Numbered from the stretch's first letter, positions 41,878 to 50,476 are shown. The stretch is DNA of 64,000 nt from WQXF01 sp031552825 (GCA_031552825.1 JAVBMD010000037.1:1-64000), one strand, 5' to 3'. The notes: a model not told the origin generated them from the letters alone. Numbers and translations are program-made.

Positions 41878-43029
41878 TCATGCTTTTCTTCTCCACTCGA
41901 TCAGCCGCTGAAGCACCTGCAGGCCGTACAGCAGCGCACGCTCGTCAAAGTCGAACTTCGGGTTATGCAGCGGCGCGGCATGCAGCGCATCCATGCAGCC
42001 GCAAAAGAAATATGCTCCCGGCACCTCTCGCTGAAAGAAGGAAAAATCCTCGGCAGTCATCTTGGGCTGCACGATCAGCGCCGCATCCCCCGCGGCGCGC
42101 AGGACGCGGCGCGTCTCGCCCTCGTGGTTGAACAGGCAGGGATAGTACACCGGCTCCTCCATCTCGCACCGCACGCCGAAAGCCGCTTCCACCGCGCGCA
42201 GATCGTCGGCGATGAAGCCGCGAAGCTTCTCGTAAACCTCGTCGGAAAACGTGCGCACTGTACACTCCAGCTCCGCGCGCGAGGCAATCACGTTACGCCG
42301 CTCTCCGGCGCGCAGCACGCCCACGGTAATCAGCGCGCGCTCAAAGGGGTTGATGCGCCGGGCGACGGTGGTTTGCAGCAGCGTGTACAGGTGCGCCGCC
42401 GCTGCCACCGCATCGTTGCCCAAGTGCGGCATCGCGCCGTGGGCGGATCGCCCATGCACGGTGATGTTGACCTCGCAGGTTTGCGCCATCAGCGGGCCGA
42501 TGCAGCTGCCGATCGCCCCCAGCGGCAGATCCGGCATCATGTGCAGGCCATAGATTGCCTCCACGTCGGGGTTTTTAAGCGCCCCGGCCTCGATCATGCG
42601 CTTTGCGCCGCCCTCGGTTTCCTCGGAGGGCTGGAACAGCAACACCACATCGTCCTTCATCTCTCCGCGCCTTGCGGCCACCAGCCGCGCCAACGCCAGC
42701 AGACAGGCCATGTGCCCATCGTGTCCGCAGGCGTGCATGTAGCCGGGATGCTCCGATGCGTCGGCGCGCCCGGTATCCTCCGCAACGAACAGCGCGTCCA
42801 TATCGGCGCGAAAAGCCACGCAGCGTCCGCTGCCGTCGCCCCGGAACACAGCGCGCACGCCGGTATCGGCGCAGGGTTCCAGCACATCGGGCGACAGCGC
42901 GCGCAGCGCCTCCAGCACATATTGCTGGGTTTTCTTCTCCGCTTTCCCCTCTTCGGGCATGCGATGCAGCGCGCTGCGATCCGCGCATATCCTTGGCAGT
43001 TGTGCCTGAACCTCTTCGCTGATGCGCAT
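41878..43029 (-). CDS. M20-family amidohydrolase (HipO-like)
   Basis: A 383-residue zinc peptidase-like enzyme starting at ATG 43029 after GGAGG. Metal-site motifs are HACGHDGHMA, FQPSEETEGGAKRMIE and a C-terminal TAEDFSFFQ. RSAHGAMPH belongs to the dimerisation domain. Members remove acyl groups from amino acids (hippurate, N-acetylcysteine, diaminopimelate derivatives). The substrate is not clear from sequence. It lies 27 bp upstream of the DUF624 gene and on the opposite strand from the repeated secreted proteins. Confidence 0.93.
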   Translation of the reverse strand: MRISEEVQAQLPRICADRSALHRMPEEGKAEKKTQQYVLEALRALSPDVLEPCADTGVRAVFRGDGSGRCVAFRADMDALFVAEDTGRADASEHPGYMHACGHDGHMACLLALARLVAARRGEMKDDVVLLFQPSEETEGGAKRMIEAGALKNPDVEAIYGLHMMPDLPLGAIGSCIGPLMAQTCEVNITVHGRSAHGAMPHLGNDAVAAAAHLYTLLQTTVARRINPFERALITVGVLRAGERRNVIASRAELECTVRTFSDEVYEKLRGFIADDLRAVEAAFGVRCEMEEPVYYPCLFNHEGETRRVLRAAGDAALIVQPKMTAEDFSFFQREVPGAYFFCGCMDALHAAPLHNPKFDFDERALLYGLQVLQRLIEWRRKA

Positions 43030-43112
43030 ACAAACCTCCGTGAGCGACGTATGGTGTATGATACCACAGATGAAGGAAAAAATGAAGCGGCTATCGATCA
43101 CGCAGCGTGGTG

Positions 43113-43121
43113 TGGTATACT
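43113..43121 (+). promoter_or_regulatory. Extended -10 promoter of the first repeat-module gene
   Basis: TGG followed by TATACT (43116-43121). The same GTGGTATACT block precedes the paralogue at 45242, so the pair is probably controlled alike. No -35 is evident. Confidence 0.55.
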
Positions 43122-43154
43122 TTGTATAGCTTCAGAATGAGAGGGTGCATGTCG

Positions 43155-45158
43155 ATGCGAAAGGTGCTGCGGGGTGTTGTTTGCGCGGCCATCGTCTGTC
43201 TGTGCCTGTACGGAAGAATTTCCGTCGCAGAAACCGATGTTGCCGCACGGATCGCGCAGCTTTACACCAATCCGCAGGTGATCGACGCGCTGCGCAGGGG
43301 CGAGATCCCCGAAGGGCTTGTCCAGGAGATTTGGTCTCCTCTGGACATTGATTCCTTCTGGAGCTATCAATGCAAAACCGATAGGATGGGCTGGTTCGTC
43401 TCTCGTCCGGATAGCGCCGAACCTTACCCCGCCAATGGCAGCCTGCTTCTCTTGATGCAGGATCGCATCAATGCCGAGGGCGCGACCTTCGACCTTGAGT
43501 ACGATCCTCGCTTTGTAAACGATGCTTTTATAGGCTATCACGATACCAAGGAGGAATGGGTTCTGCGCGTCCCCGCCGAGCAGAGTGCGGCGATGCTTGC
43601 GGAATTTGTGACGCTGGCCGCTGACACCGCAAGCCCTCTTTCCAGCTATGTTGAAGCGCTCGATGTCGAGACCGATGCGCAACGGCAGGCGCTGTTTCAG
43701 TCGCACATCGAAAGCTGGCGCGAAAAGTTTCCCCTTTCCTACGCCTCGCTGAACAGCGCAATGTATAATCCTTACCTCATCGGGGATTACGATGAAGGGC
43801 TCTTCACGGCCGATTTGGGTTCCAGCGAATTTTCGCTGACCGCCGCGCAGTTTGAAGCGGTGTATGCCACGTGCAGACCTCTGTCGCGTGGCAACGGACA
43901 AAGCGCAATGGAGGAGCCGCTACGCGCGATGAAGGTCGTGCCCACGCGCATCGAGTCCCTCTCCGCCTATAGCCCAACTTGGACCGGTTCGTTTATGCTC
44001 TATGATGGAGATTTATCCGACATGCCCTGGCTATGCTACGCAAATGATGATACAGACATCCGCCGGTACGTCGATCTAACACAGGCGCAATTCGATGCGC
44101 TGGCCGCGGCCTGCTGGCCGCTCTCCCCCGCCGAGCGCATCGCCCCGATGAAAAAGCTGTACGATGAGCTGGCTACCCCGCCGCACAGCGTGCAGGAACG
44201 CATTGACGCGCTGTACACCAATCCAGATTCTGCCGAATCCCTGTGCAGAGATATCCAACCCGCAGGCTGGGAAGATGTGCTGGACAATTACACCGGAGAT
44301 GATGATCACACGGTGTTCCTCTGTGAAGAGGATGCTTTGCAGTGGCAGTTGTCCTTTGAAACAGATACCTCTGGCCGCTTCAAGCGCTTGCGCTCCTCCA
44401 TCCTGTCGCTGCACGTACCAGAAGAAGATACCTATGCCTACCTGAACTTCACGATGGGCGAGATGCTATGCAACGGCGACGCAAAATTTTCCTACGAGAT
44501 GGACGGCGAGTTTGGCGAGGTCACCATCCCCGCTGCGCAATGCAAAAAGATTCTCACTGAGTTTGCCACACTGGCTGTGGTGTGCGCACAGCCGCTAGAT
44601 CTTTTGGATGAGACAGCGCTTGACGAGCGCAAGGATTCTGTCGCCAACTTTGTGACGCGGTGCAAGGCTTCCTTCCCGGTTACACGCATCGGGCTGAACT
44701 TAGAATACTTTACGAAAATTCTGGAAGCCGATCTCCTCGAGCAGCGCTATTGGCTGTACACGTATGGCGACGGTCCATCGCTGGCCTATACGCTAACCGC
44801 CGAGCAGTTTGAGGCCGCGTTTGATTCCTGCGCGGCGGTTCCTTGGAATGCGCGCGACGCTTGGGCGACAGGCTACGCGCTGGCGTTGAAGCAGGCTCCG
44901 GCGCGCGTTCTTTATCTCCGCTACGGCAAGGCTCCCTACAGCTTGACGGGCGATTATGCGCTCGGGAGATTTCTCTTGCATACGCGCGACGAGTACGATA
45001 ACGAACTTGATCGCCGCTTCCTGACGCTGGAACAATACGAGGCGTTGGCCGCCGAATGCCTGCCTCTGTCGCCCGAAGAATGCATCGCACGCCTGGCCAA
45101 AGCCTTTGACGAAGCGGATGCGAATTACCTGCCCTTCGGCGAAGAGCCGTGGTATTAA
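43155..45158 (+). CDS. Secreted protein with two copies of an unrecognised LYTN module
   Basis: A 667-residue exported protein. The ATG at 43155 is 9 bp after GAGGG; another ATG two codons earlier is closer to that site. A signal peptide (residues 1-25) ends near ISVAET. The mature protein is two diverged copies of one module of about 315 residues: the first from IAQLYTNP (about residue 33), the second from IDALYTNP (about 350). Each closes with an ALAAxxxPLSPxE element (residues about 310 and 635). Acidic and aromatic residues dominate. No known family is recognised and no anchor is visible. The next gene encodes a single copy. Confidence 0.72.
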   Translation: MRKVLRGVVCAAIVCLCLYGRISVAETDVAARIAQLYTNPQVIDALRRGEIPEGLVQEIWSPLDIDSFWSYQCKTDRMGWFVSRPDSAEPYPANGSLLLLMQDRINAEGATFDLEYDPRFVNDAFIGYHDTKEEWVLRVPAEQSAAMLAEFVTLAADTASPLSSYVEALDVETDAQRQALFQSHIESWREKFPLSYASLNSAMYNPYLIGDYDEGLFTADLGSSEFSLTAAQFEAVYATCRPLSRGNGQSAMEEPLRAMKVVPTRIESLSAYSPTWTGSFMLYDGDLSDMPWLCYANDDTDIRRYVDLTQAQFDALAAACWPLSPAERIAPMKKLYDELATPPHSVQERIDALYTNPDSAESLCRDIQPAGWEDVLDNYTGDDDHTVFLCEEDALQWQLSFETDTSGRFKRLRSSILSLHVPEEDTYAYLNFTMGEMLCNGDAKFSYEMDGEFGEVTIPAAQCKKILTEFATLAVVCAQPLDLLDETALDERKDSVANFVTRCKASFPVTRIGLNLEYFTKILEADLLEQRYWLYTYGDGPSLAYTLTAEQFEAAFDSCAAVPWNARDAWATGYALALKQAPARVLYLRYGKAPYSLTGDYALGRFLLHTRDEYDNELDRRFLTLEQYEALAAECLPLSPEECIARLAKAFDEADANYLPFGEEPWY

Positions 45159-45201
45159 GCGAGAATCGCGCGCTGCGAAAATTTGGTCGCTCGCGGTGAT
45201 G

Positions 45202-45210
45202 TGGTATACT
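45202..45210 (+). promoter_or_regulatory. Extended -10 promoter of the second repeat-module gene
   Basis: TGG followed by TATACT (45205-45210), identical to the element before the paralogue, 31 bp before the ATG. Confidence 0.55.
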
Positions 45211-45241
45211 GGGGGTAGCTTTCGGATGGGAGGGATTTTCT

Positions 45242-46294
45242 ATGTGGACTCGCAGGGTGATTTGTATCGTTGCTTGCGCGCTGCTTTTCGCCGCGCTTGG
45301 TTCCGTCGCGCGCGGCGCAGACGCGCAGACCAGCGCGCGGGAGCGCGTGGAACAGCTCTACACCAACTCCGAGGCGATAGAATCCCTGCGCGAGGACATC
45401 CTCCCAGCGGGCTGGGAGGACGCGGTGGAGCTGGACTTTACCGGCATGCGGTACAAGAGTTACCGCTGCGAAAACGGCGGGCTGGAATGGGAGCTGACCT
45501 TCGAAAAGGGCGAGAACGGCACGTTTGGCCCATTCAGCCAAGCGGACTTTCAGCTGCGCCGGACGTCGCTGGATGAGCGAGCACAGCCGCAGCTCCATTC
45601 CCTTTCGATGACGCTGGGCGAGCGGCTCGGTGATGGAGCCGCCTCCTTCTACTGCCTGAGCGACGACGCCTACTGGGGCATCAGCATTCCGCCCGAGCGC
45701 TGCAAAGCGGCACTGACGGAATTCGCGCTGCTGGCGAATGCCTGCGCCAAGCCCGCGAACGAGCTGACCGACGTCGAGCGCACCGAACGTAGCGATACGA
45801 TCGACGGCTTTTTGCGGCGGTGGCGCGCGGCGTATCCTTTTCTGTACGAGTATCTGAGCGACGCGGAGGGAAACCCCTGCGTAGAAGCGGATTACGGGGA
45901 GGGACAGTACACCCTGCGCGCCAAGGGCGATCACGAAACGCTGGCCTATGCGCTAACCCGCGCGCAGTTTGACGCAGCCTACGCGGACTGCGCCGCCCTC
46001 CCCTTGGAACAGCGCGCCGCGTATGCGACGGGCTACGCACAAACCTTGAACCACTCCCCTCAGCATGTGCTGTTGCTCTATGATGAGGCGCACGATTACT
46101 TGCTCAGCGCCCGCTATGATGGCAGCGATGAGTTTTTCCTCTCCTTCTTTCTGGATGGCGAGGAGGACGGTGAATTTGTGCGGTTGGATCAACAGCAATA
46201 CGAGGCGCTGGCCGCCCAACTGCTGCCCCTTGACCCTGCCGAGCGCTCCGCACCCATGCGCGCGGCCTATCTACAGCGCCAGTCCGAGAAATAA
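45242..46294 (+). CDS. Secreted protein with one LYTN module
   Basis: A 350-residue exported protein. The start is ATG 45242 after GGGAGGG, and a signal peptide (1-25) ends in RGADAQ. The mature part aligns by eye over its whole length with each half of the upstream protein: RVEQLYTNSEAIESLREDI with QPAGWEDVL-type LPAGWEDAV, then SIPPERCKAALTEFALLANA, YALTRAQFDAAYADCAALP, and YEALAAQLLPLDPAERSAPM. No enzyme motif is seen. It is probably a surface or secreted binding protein, paralogous to its neighbour. Confidence 0.72.
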   Translation: MWTRRVICIVACALLFAALGSVARGADAQTSARERVEQLYTNSEAIESLREDILPAGWEDAVELDFTGMRYKSYRCENGGLEWELTFEKGENGTFGPFSQADFQLRRTSLDERAQPQLHSLSMTLGERLGDGAASFYCLSDDAYWGISIPPERCKAALTEFALLANACAKPANELTDVERTERSDTIDGFLRRWRAAYPFLYEYLSDAEGNPCVEADYGEGQYTLRAKGDHETLAYALTRAQFDAAYADCAALPLEQRAAYATGYAQTLNHSPQHVLLLYDEAHDYLLSARYDGSDEFFLSFFLDGEEDGEFVRLDQQQYEALAAQLLPLDPAERSAPMRAAYLQRQSEK

Positions 46295-46297
46295 TCC

Positions 46298-46326
46298 TTG
46301 ACACGCCAGCGCTTTCCTCCTATACT
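46298..46326 (+). promoter_or_regulatory. Promoter of the T-box/tyrS operon
   Basis: A perfect -35 TTGACA (46298-46303), a 17-bp spacer and -10 TATACT (46321-46326), starting 4 bp after the upstream stop codon. Confidence 0.93.
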
Positions 46327-46332
46327 AAATCA

Positions 46333-46597
46333 AAATACGCGATGATGGGAACCAAACCGTGCCCTATCCGCCTCAAGAGAGCTTCCGGTCGGTGCGAGGA
46401 AGCGGCGATGGCTGCGGAACCTACCTCCCGGAGCGCGGCGCAGAGCCGGTGGATTGCCGCCGGGGTAGAGCGCCGCCGGTGCGCCGGATACAGCGCCGAA
46501 CCCACGGGGTTCATAAGGAGCGCGCCGCAAGGCGGGCTCACACGGAAGTGGTACCGCGCAACGCGCCTTCTGATCGCAGGATCAGAGGGCGTTTTTT
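46333..46597 (+). ncRNA. T-box riboswitch leader (probably tyrosine-responsive)
   Basis: A leader of about 290 nt. Stem I contains AGAGAG (46376-46381), a GCTTCC/GGAAGC stem with the GGTG loop, and the specifier region GGAACCTACC (46417-46426). The T-box sequence GAAGTGGTACCGCG is at 46545-46558; its TGGT pairs with a tRNA ending ACCA. The antiterminator competes with a 12-bp terminator (46564-46591) followed by six T. Uncharged tRNA would permit transcription of the aminotransferase and tyrS. TAC (46422-46424) fits tRNA-Tyr and the tyrS gene, but the register is not certain: CCT one step upstream is also followed by the usual purine. Confidence 0.93.
46564..46597 (+). terminator. T-box-controlled terminator
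   Basis: A 12-bp stem with one G-T pair (46564-46575, 46580-46591), loop GCAG, then six T (46592-46597). It is the stop that charged tRNA leaves in place. Confidence 0.93.
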
Positions 46598-46619
46598 GAT
46601 TACAGAGGGGGCATACACG

Positions 46620-47807
46620 ATGGAAACCAAGGCGCTACAATTCGCCGACCGGTTCGAGGGCATCACAGGCAGCGCGATCCGCGAAATCCTCAAGCTGCTC
46701 AACCGGCCGGGCATGATCTCCTTCGGCGGCGGCAACCCGGCGGCCAGCGCGCTTGAGGAGGACGTGATCTCCGAGATCGCGCAAACCGTGCTGGCCAAGA
46801 ACGGCAAGGCCATTCTGCAATACGGCGCGACCGACGGCTACCAGCCGCTACGCGAGGCGCTGTCCGATTGGCTGACCGGCTTCGGCTTTCGTGCGCAGCC
46901 CGAGGAAATTTTGCCCATCACCGGCTCCACGCAGGGTGTCGATCTGTTAGCCAAGGCGCTGATTAACCCCGGCGACGTGGTGCTGGTGGAAAACCCTTCG
47001 TACCTCGGCACGCTGCAGGCGCTGCGCCTGTATCAGGCCAAGCTGGTGCCGGTTCCTACCGATGAGGGCGGCATCATCGTCGAGGAACTGGAGCGGCTGA
47101 TGCGGCAGCACAGACCCAAGATGCTCTACGTGATCCCCACCTTCCAGAACCCCACCGGCATCACGCTCTCGCCGGAGCGCCGCCCGCGCATCGCCGAGCT
47201 GGCGGCCAAGTATGGCGTGCTCACGCTGGAGGACGATCCGTATCGCGACCTGCGCTACGAGGGCGAGGAACTGCCCGCCATCAAATCCTTCGACGCCGAG
47301 GGCTGGGTGGCGCACCTTTCGAGCTTCTCCAAGATCATCTCGCCCGGTCTTCGCTGCGGCGCGCTGACCTGCCGCCCCGACTTGCTGCGCAAGGCGGTGA
47401 TCGGCAAGCAGAGCACCGACGTACACACCAGCACGCTGACGCAAGCCGTCGTAGCCGAGTACCTGCGGCAGGGTCGGCTCCCGGCGCACATCGCCGCCAT
47501 CCGCGAAAGCTACGCCGCGCAGATGCGCGCCATGCTGGATCTGCTGGCAACCTTCCCCGAGGGCACGCGCTATACGCGGCCGCAGGGCGGTCTGTTCCTC
47601 TGGGCGCAGCTGCCCGGCGGGCTCGACGCCGAGGCGCTGCTGCGCACCGCCATCGAGCGCAACGTGGCCTTCGTGCCCGGCACGCACTTCTACTGCGAGG
47701 GCGGTCACACCGATACCTTGCGGCTCAACTTCTCCAACAGCTCGCTGGAGCAAATCGGCATCGGCATGTACACGCTGCGCGAGGTCGTCGCCGAATCTCT
47801 GAAATAA
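46620..47807 (+). CDS. PLP-dependent class I aminotransferase (LysN/MocR-type fold)
   Basis: A 395-residue fold-type I enzyme starting at ATG 46620 after GAGGGGG. The PLP lysine is in SSFSKIISPGLRCG (Lys238), with SFGGGNPA near the start and TFQNPTGITLS with EDDPYRDLRY ahead of it. This subgroup has broad activity on aromatic amino acids, 2-aminoadipate and others. Because it is first in a T-box operon with tyrS, tyrosine or phenylalanine transamination is the likely role (inference). It lacks a GntR DNA-binding domain. tyrS follows after 24 bp. Confidence 0.9.
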   Translation: METKALQFADRFEGITGSAIREILKLLNRPGMISFGGGNPAASALEEDVISEIAQTVLAKNGKAILQYGATDGYQPLREALSDWLTGFGFRAQPEEILPITGSTQGVDLLAKALINPGDVVLVENPSYLGTLQALRLYQAKLVPVPTDEGGIIVEELERLMRQHRPKMLYVIPTFQNPTGITLSPERRPRIAELAAKYGVLTLEDDPYRDLRYEGEELPAIKSFDAEGWVAHLSSFSKIISPGLRCGALTCRPDLLRKAVIGKQSTDVHTSTLTQAVVAEYLRQGRLPAHIAAIRESYAAQMRAMLDLLATFPEGTRYTRPQGGLFLWAQLPGGLDAEALLRTAIERNVAFVPGTHFYCEGGHTDTLRLNFSNSSLEQIGIGMYTLREVVAESLK

Positions 47808-47831
47808 AACAAGCACAGGAGGTATTCCCCC

Positions 47832-49058
47832 ATGCATATTCTTGATACGCTCAAAGAGCGCGGATTCCTCGCGCAGATTACCTTCGAGGAGGATCTCTAC
47901 AAGCTGCTCGAGCGCGAGCCGGTCACCTTCTACGAGGGCACCGACCCCACCGCCGATAGCCTGCACATCGGCCATTGCGTGCCCTTCTTCGCCATGGCGC
48001 ACATGCAGCGCGCCGGACACCGCCCCATCGCGCTGATGGGCGGCGGCACCGCGATGATCGGTGACCCCTCGGGCAAGACCGACATGCGCTCGATGCTCTC
48101 GGTGGAGCAGATCGACGCCAACATCCAGAAGATTAAGAAGCAGGTTTCCTGCTTCCTCGACTTCGCGGGCGACAAGGCGCTGCTGGTCAACAATGGCGAC
48201 TGGCTGCGCTCGCTCAACTACCTCGACTTCATGCGCGACGTGGGCGCGATGTTCTCGGTCAACCGCATGCTGACCGCCGATTGCTACAAGCAGCGGCTGG
48301 AGAAGGGGCTTTCCTTCCTCGAGTTTACCTACATGCCGATGCAAGCCTACGACTTCCTGCAGCTCTTTAAGCGCTACAACTGCCGCCTGCAGGTCGGCGG
48401 CGACGATCAGTGGAGCAACATGTTGGCCGGCGCCGACCTCATCCGCCGCAAGGAGCAGCAGGACGCCTTCGTCACCACCTTCAAGCTGGTCTCCAACGCT
48501 GACGGTTCCAAGATGGGCAAGACCGTGGCCGGGGCGCTGTGGCTGGATCCGGAGCGGTGCAGCCCCTACGACTTCTACCAATACTGGCGCAACGTCGCCG
48601 ATGCCGACGTGGAGCGCTACCTCGGCCTGCTCACCTTCCTTCCGATGGACGAGGTGCGCCGCCTGGGCGCGCTGAAGGACGCCGCTATCAACGACGCTAA
48701 GCGCGTGCTGGCCTACGAGGTCACCAAGACCATCCATGGCGAGGCCGAGGCCGAGAAGGCGCAGCAGGCGGCGGCGGCGCTGTTCGGCGGCGGCGGCGAC
48801 GCGGCGGCCATCCCCACCGCGCAGGTCACCGAAGCGGATCTCGCGCAGGACGCCCGCGTCACCACGCTGGTGGTGCGCGCCGGGCTGGCCTCCTCCAGCA
48901 GCGAGGCGCGCAGGCTGGTGCAGGGCGGCGGCGTGTACATCGGCGAGGAACAGATCGCCGACATCAATCGCACCGTCTCCGCCGCCGACTTCCCGGCCGA
49001 TGGGCTGCTGCTGCGCAAGGGCAAAAAGAGCTACTGCCGCGTGACGCTGGCGCGCTGA
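47832..49058 (+). CDS. tyrS: Tyrosyl-tRNA synthetase
   Basis: A 408-residue class I synthetase that attaches tyrosine to tRNA-Tyr. The HIGH motif is SLHIGHCVPF, the KMSKS equivalent is GSKMGKT, and TADCYKQRL with DFLQLFKRY shapes the active site. A C-terminal S4 domain (LVVRAGLASSSSEARRLVQG) binds the tRNA. The start follows CAGGAGG. It is in the T-box operon, consistent with induction by tyrosine shortage. The IMPACT-family gene follows after 1 bp. Confidence 0.97.
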   Translation: MHILDTLKERGFLAQITFEEDLYKLLEREPVTFYEGTDPTADSLHIGHCVPFFAMAHMQRAGHRPIALMGGGTAMIGDPSGKTDMRSMLSVEQIDANIQKIKKQVSCFLDFAGDKALLVNNGDWLRSLNYLDFMRDVGAMFSVNRMLTADCYKQRLEKGLSFLEFTYMPMQAYDFLQLFKRYNCRLQVGGDDQWSNMLAGADLIRRKEQQDAFVTTFKLVSNADGSKMGKTVAGALWLDPERCSPYDFYQYWRNVADADVERYLGLLTFLPMDEVRRLGALKDAAINDAKRVLAYEVTKTIHGEAEAEKAQQAAAALFGGGGDAAAIPTAQVTEADLAQDARVTTLVVRAGLASSSSEARRLVQGGGVYIGEEQIADINRTVSAADFPADGLLLRKGKKSYCRVTLAR

Positions 49059-49059
49059 C

Positions 49060-49698
49060 ATGGCCGAAGCGCTGCGCTACAAAACATTGCGCGGAGCCGG
49101 ACAGGATGAATTCATCATCCAGAAATCCCGCTTCATCGGCTGCGGCACGCCGGTGGCTGACGAGGCGGAGGCGCTGGCCTTCCTCTCCGCCATTCGCGCG
49201 CAATATAAGGATGCCAACCACCATTGCTACGCCTACATCGTCGGCAAAAACGAGGGCATCATGCGCTATAACGACGATGGCGAGCCGGGCGGCACCGCAG
49301 GCATGCCCATCCTCGGCGTGATGCGCGCCCGGGGCGTGGTGGACTGCGCGGTGGTGGTGGTGCGCTATTTCGGCGGCGTGCTGCTGGGCGCGGGCGGGCT
49401 AACGCGCGCCTACACGCAGGGCGCGGTCGCCGCGCTGGACGCCGCCGGGATTGTGGCGATGCACCGCTCCCACCGCTACCTAGCCGAGGTGCCCTATCCG
49501 CTGTGGGATCGCGTATCGCACGCGCTAGCCGCCGCGCCCTGCCGCATTGAGCAACAGGAGTTCACCGACCGCGTCACCCTGACGCTGCTCACCCGCCAGC
49601 CCGACGCCGAAGCGCTGCTGGCGCTGCTGGCGCAAATCACCGACGGCCGCACCGAGACGTTGTTGGAGGAGGAATTGTACGCGGGGTGGGAAGCCTAA
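49060..49698 (+). CDS. IMPACT/YigZ-family protein
   Basis: A 212-residue protein. The N-terminal UPF0029 domain carries QKSRFIGCGTPV, HHCYAYIVG and the core NDDGEPGGTAGMPIL and RYFGGVLLGAGGLTRAY. The C-terminal domain (DUF1949-like, with LTRQPDAEALLALLAQIT) resembles elongation-factor domain folds. Eukaryotic IMPACT inhibits GCN2; bacterial YigZ-type proteins have no settled function, and a link to translation or RNA binding is inferred. It is tightly coupled to tyrS. Confidence 0.93.
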   Translation: MAEALRYKTLRGAGQDEFIIQKSRFIGCGTPVADEAEALAFLSAIRAQYKDANHHCYAYIVGKNEGIMRYNDDGEPGGTAGMPILGVMRARGVVDCAVVVVRYFGGVLLGAGGLTRAYTQGAVAALDAAGIVAMHRSHRYLAEVPYPLWDRVSHALAAAPCRIEQQEFTDRVTLTLLTRQPDAEALLALLAQITDGRTETLLEEELYAGWEA

Positions 49699-49711
49699 GC
49701 TAAACAAAAAA

Positions 49712-49728
49712 GCCGCCTCTCGGCGGTC
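49712..49728. terminator. Left copy of a split bidirectional terminator
   Basis: CCGCC/GGCGG stem with a short loop; read on the minus strand it is followed by TTTTTTG, so it ends the convergent minus-strand transcript. The same 17-bp sequence recurs at 49868-49884. Confidence 0.65.
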
Positions 49729-49867
49729 AGGTTATCAACAAAGTTAGACCGTCGAGAAATGTCCAGATGTGGGCGAAGCACAAGCGTGTCCGTAGGAGGC
49801 GTACACAGGTACGCCGACAAGGCGCGCGCTGGGCTGAACCCGCAGATGGGCGTTTATCGACGGTCTG
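49729..49867. repeat. Small palindromic element inserted in the terminator
   Basis: A segment of 139 bp lies between two identical 17-bp terminator copies. Close to its ends is a perfect 10-bp inverted repeat AGACCGTCGA/TCGACGGTCT (49746-49755, 49857-49866), and in the middle is a perfect hairpin GGCGTAC/GTACGCC (49798-49804, 49809-49815). There is no coding frame of note. The layout suggests a mobile, non-autonomous repeat that duplicated its target on insertion. The family is unknown. Confidence 0.55.
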
Positions 49868-49884
49868 GCCGCCTCTCGGCGGTC
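49868..49884 (+). terminator. Right copy of the split terminator
   Basis: Identical to 49712-49728 and followed by TTTTTG, so it ends transcription of the tyrS operon on the plus strand. Confidence 0.75.
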
Positions 49885-49897
49885 TTTTTGTTACGGC

Positions 49898-50476
49898 TTA
49901 CTCAGCCTGCTTTTCCTCTTCGTCCTGCTGCTCCGGCTCCTGCGGACGCTTCACCGCCTCGGCGACGCTATCCGCGGTGGCGCGAACGTTCTCGGCGGCA
50001 TGTTCCACAAAGGCGTGCAGATTGACGTCGGTATGGCGCGGCGCTTTCTGCCAGTTAATGCGGTAACCGTTCAGGAAAGTAAGGATCAGACCGATCAGTA
50101 GCACCCACGGCGCGGCACAGCCCACGAAGGTCAGAAACAGCACCGTGAAGTTGGAAACCACCAGATCGCCCTTGCGCACCAGCACGCGGGAGAAGAAGAA
50201 CGCCTTGACGCCCTCCCAATCCAGCACGAAAGCCGGGCGGCGGTGCGGATTGCTCCGCTCCTCTTCCTGCAACCGCTCGCTGGCGTCGGCAAAGGGATTG
50301 AAGTTGGCACGGCCTCCGTCGCGCTTGCCGTTGTTGATGCGTCCGCTGCGCTCCAGCTCCACCAAGCACTGCGGCAGATCGCCGCCAAAGCGGTCGAGCA
50401 GCTCGATGGCTTCCTCGTAGGTAATCCCGGCCTTGTTGCGCAGGTAATCAACCTGTTCGATATTGTGATTGTTCAT
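49898..50476 (-). CDS. UBA-like plus DUF4342-like membrane protein
   Basis: A 192-residue protein starting at ATG 50476 after GAGGAGGAACC. Residues 1-45 form a UBA/CUE-like three-helix domain (VDYLRNKAGITYEEAIELLD). A central part (VKAFFFSRVLVRKGDLVVSN) and a hydrophobic pair of helices to about residue 140 resemble DUF4342. The C-terminus is charged and rich in E and Q. UBA-like domains bind proteins, but in bacteria the partner is unknown. It probably sits on the inner face of the membrane. Single-gene unit, convergent with the tyrS operon. Confidence 0.68.
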   Translation of the reverse strand: MNNHNIEQVDYLRNKAGITYEEAIELLDRFGGDLPQCLVELERSGRINNGKRDGGRANFNPFADASERLQEEERSNPHRRPAFVLDWEGVKAFFFSRVLVRKGDLVVSNFTVLFLTFVGCAAPWVLLIGLILTFLNGYRINWQKAPRHTDVNLHAFVEHAAENVRATADSVAEAVKRPQEPEQQDEEEKQAE

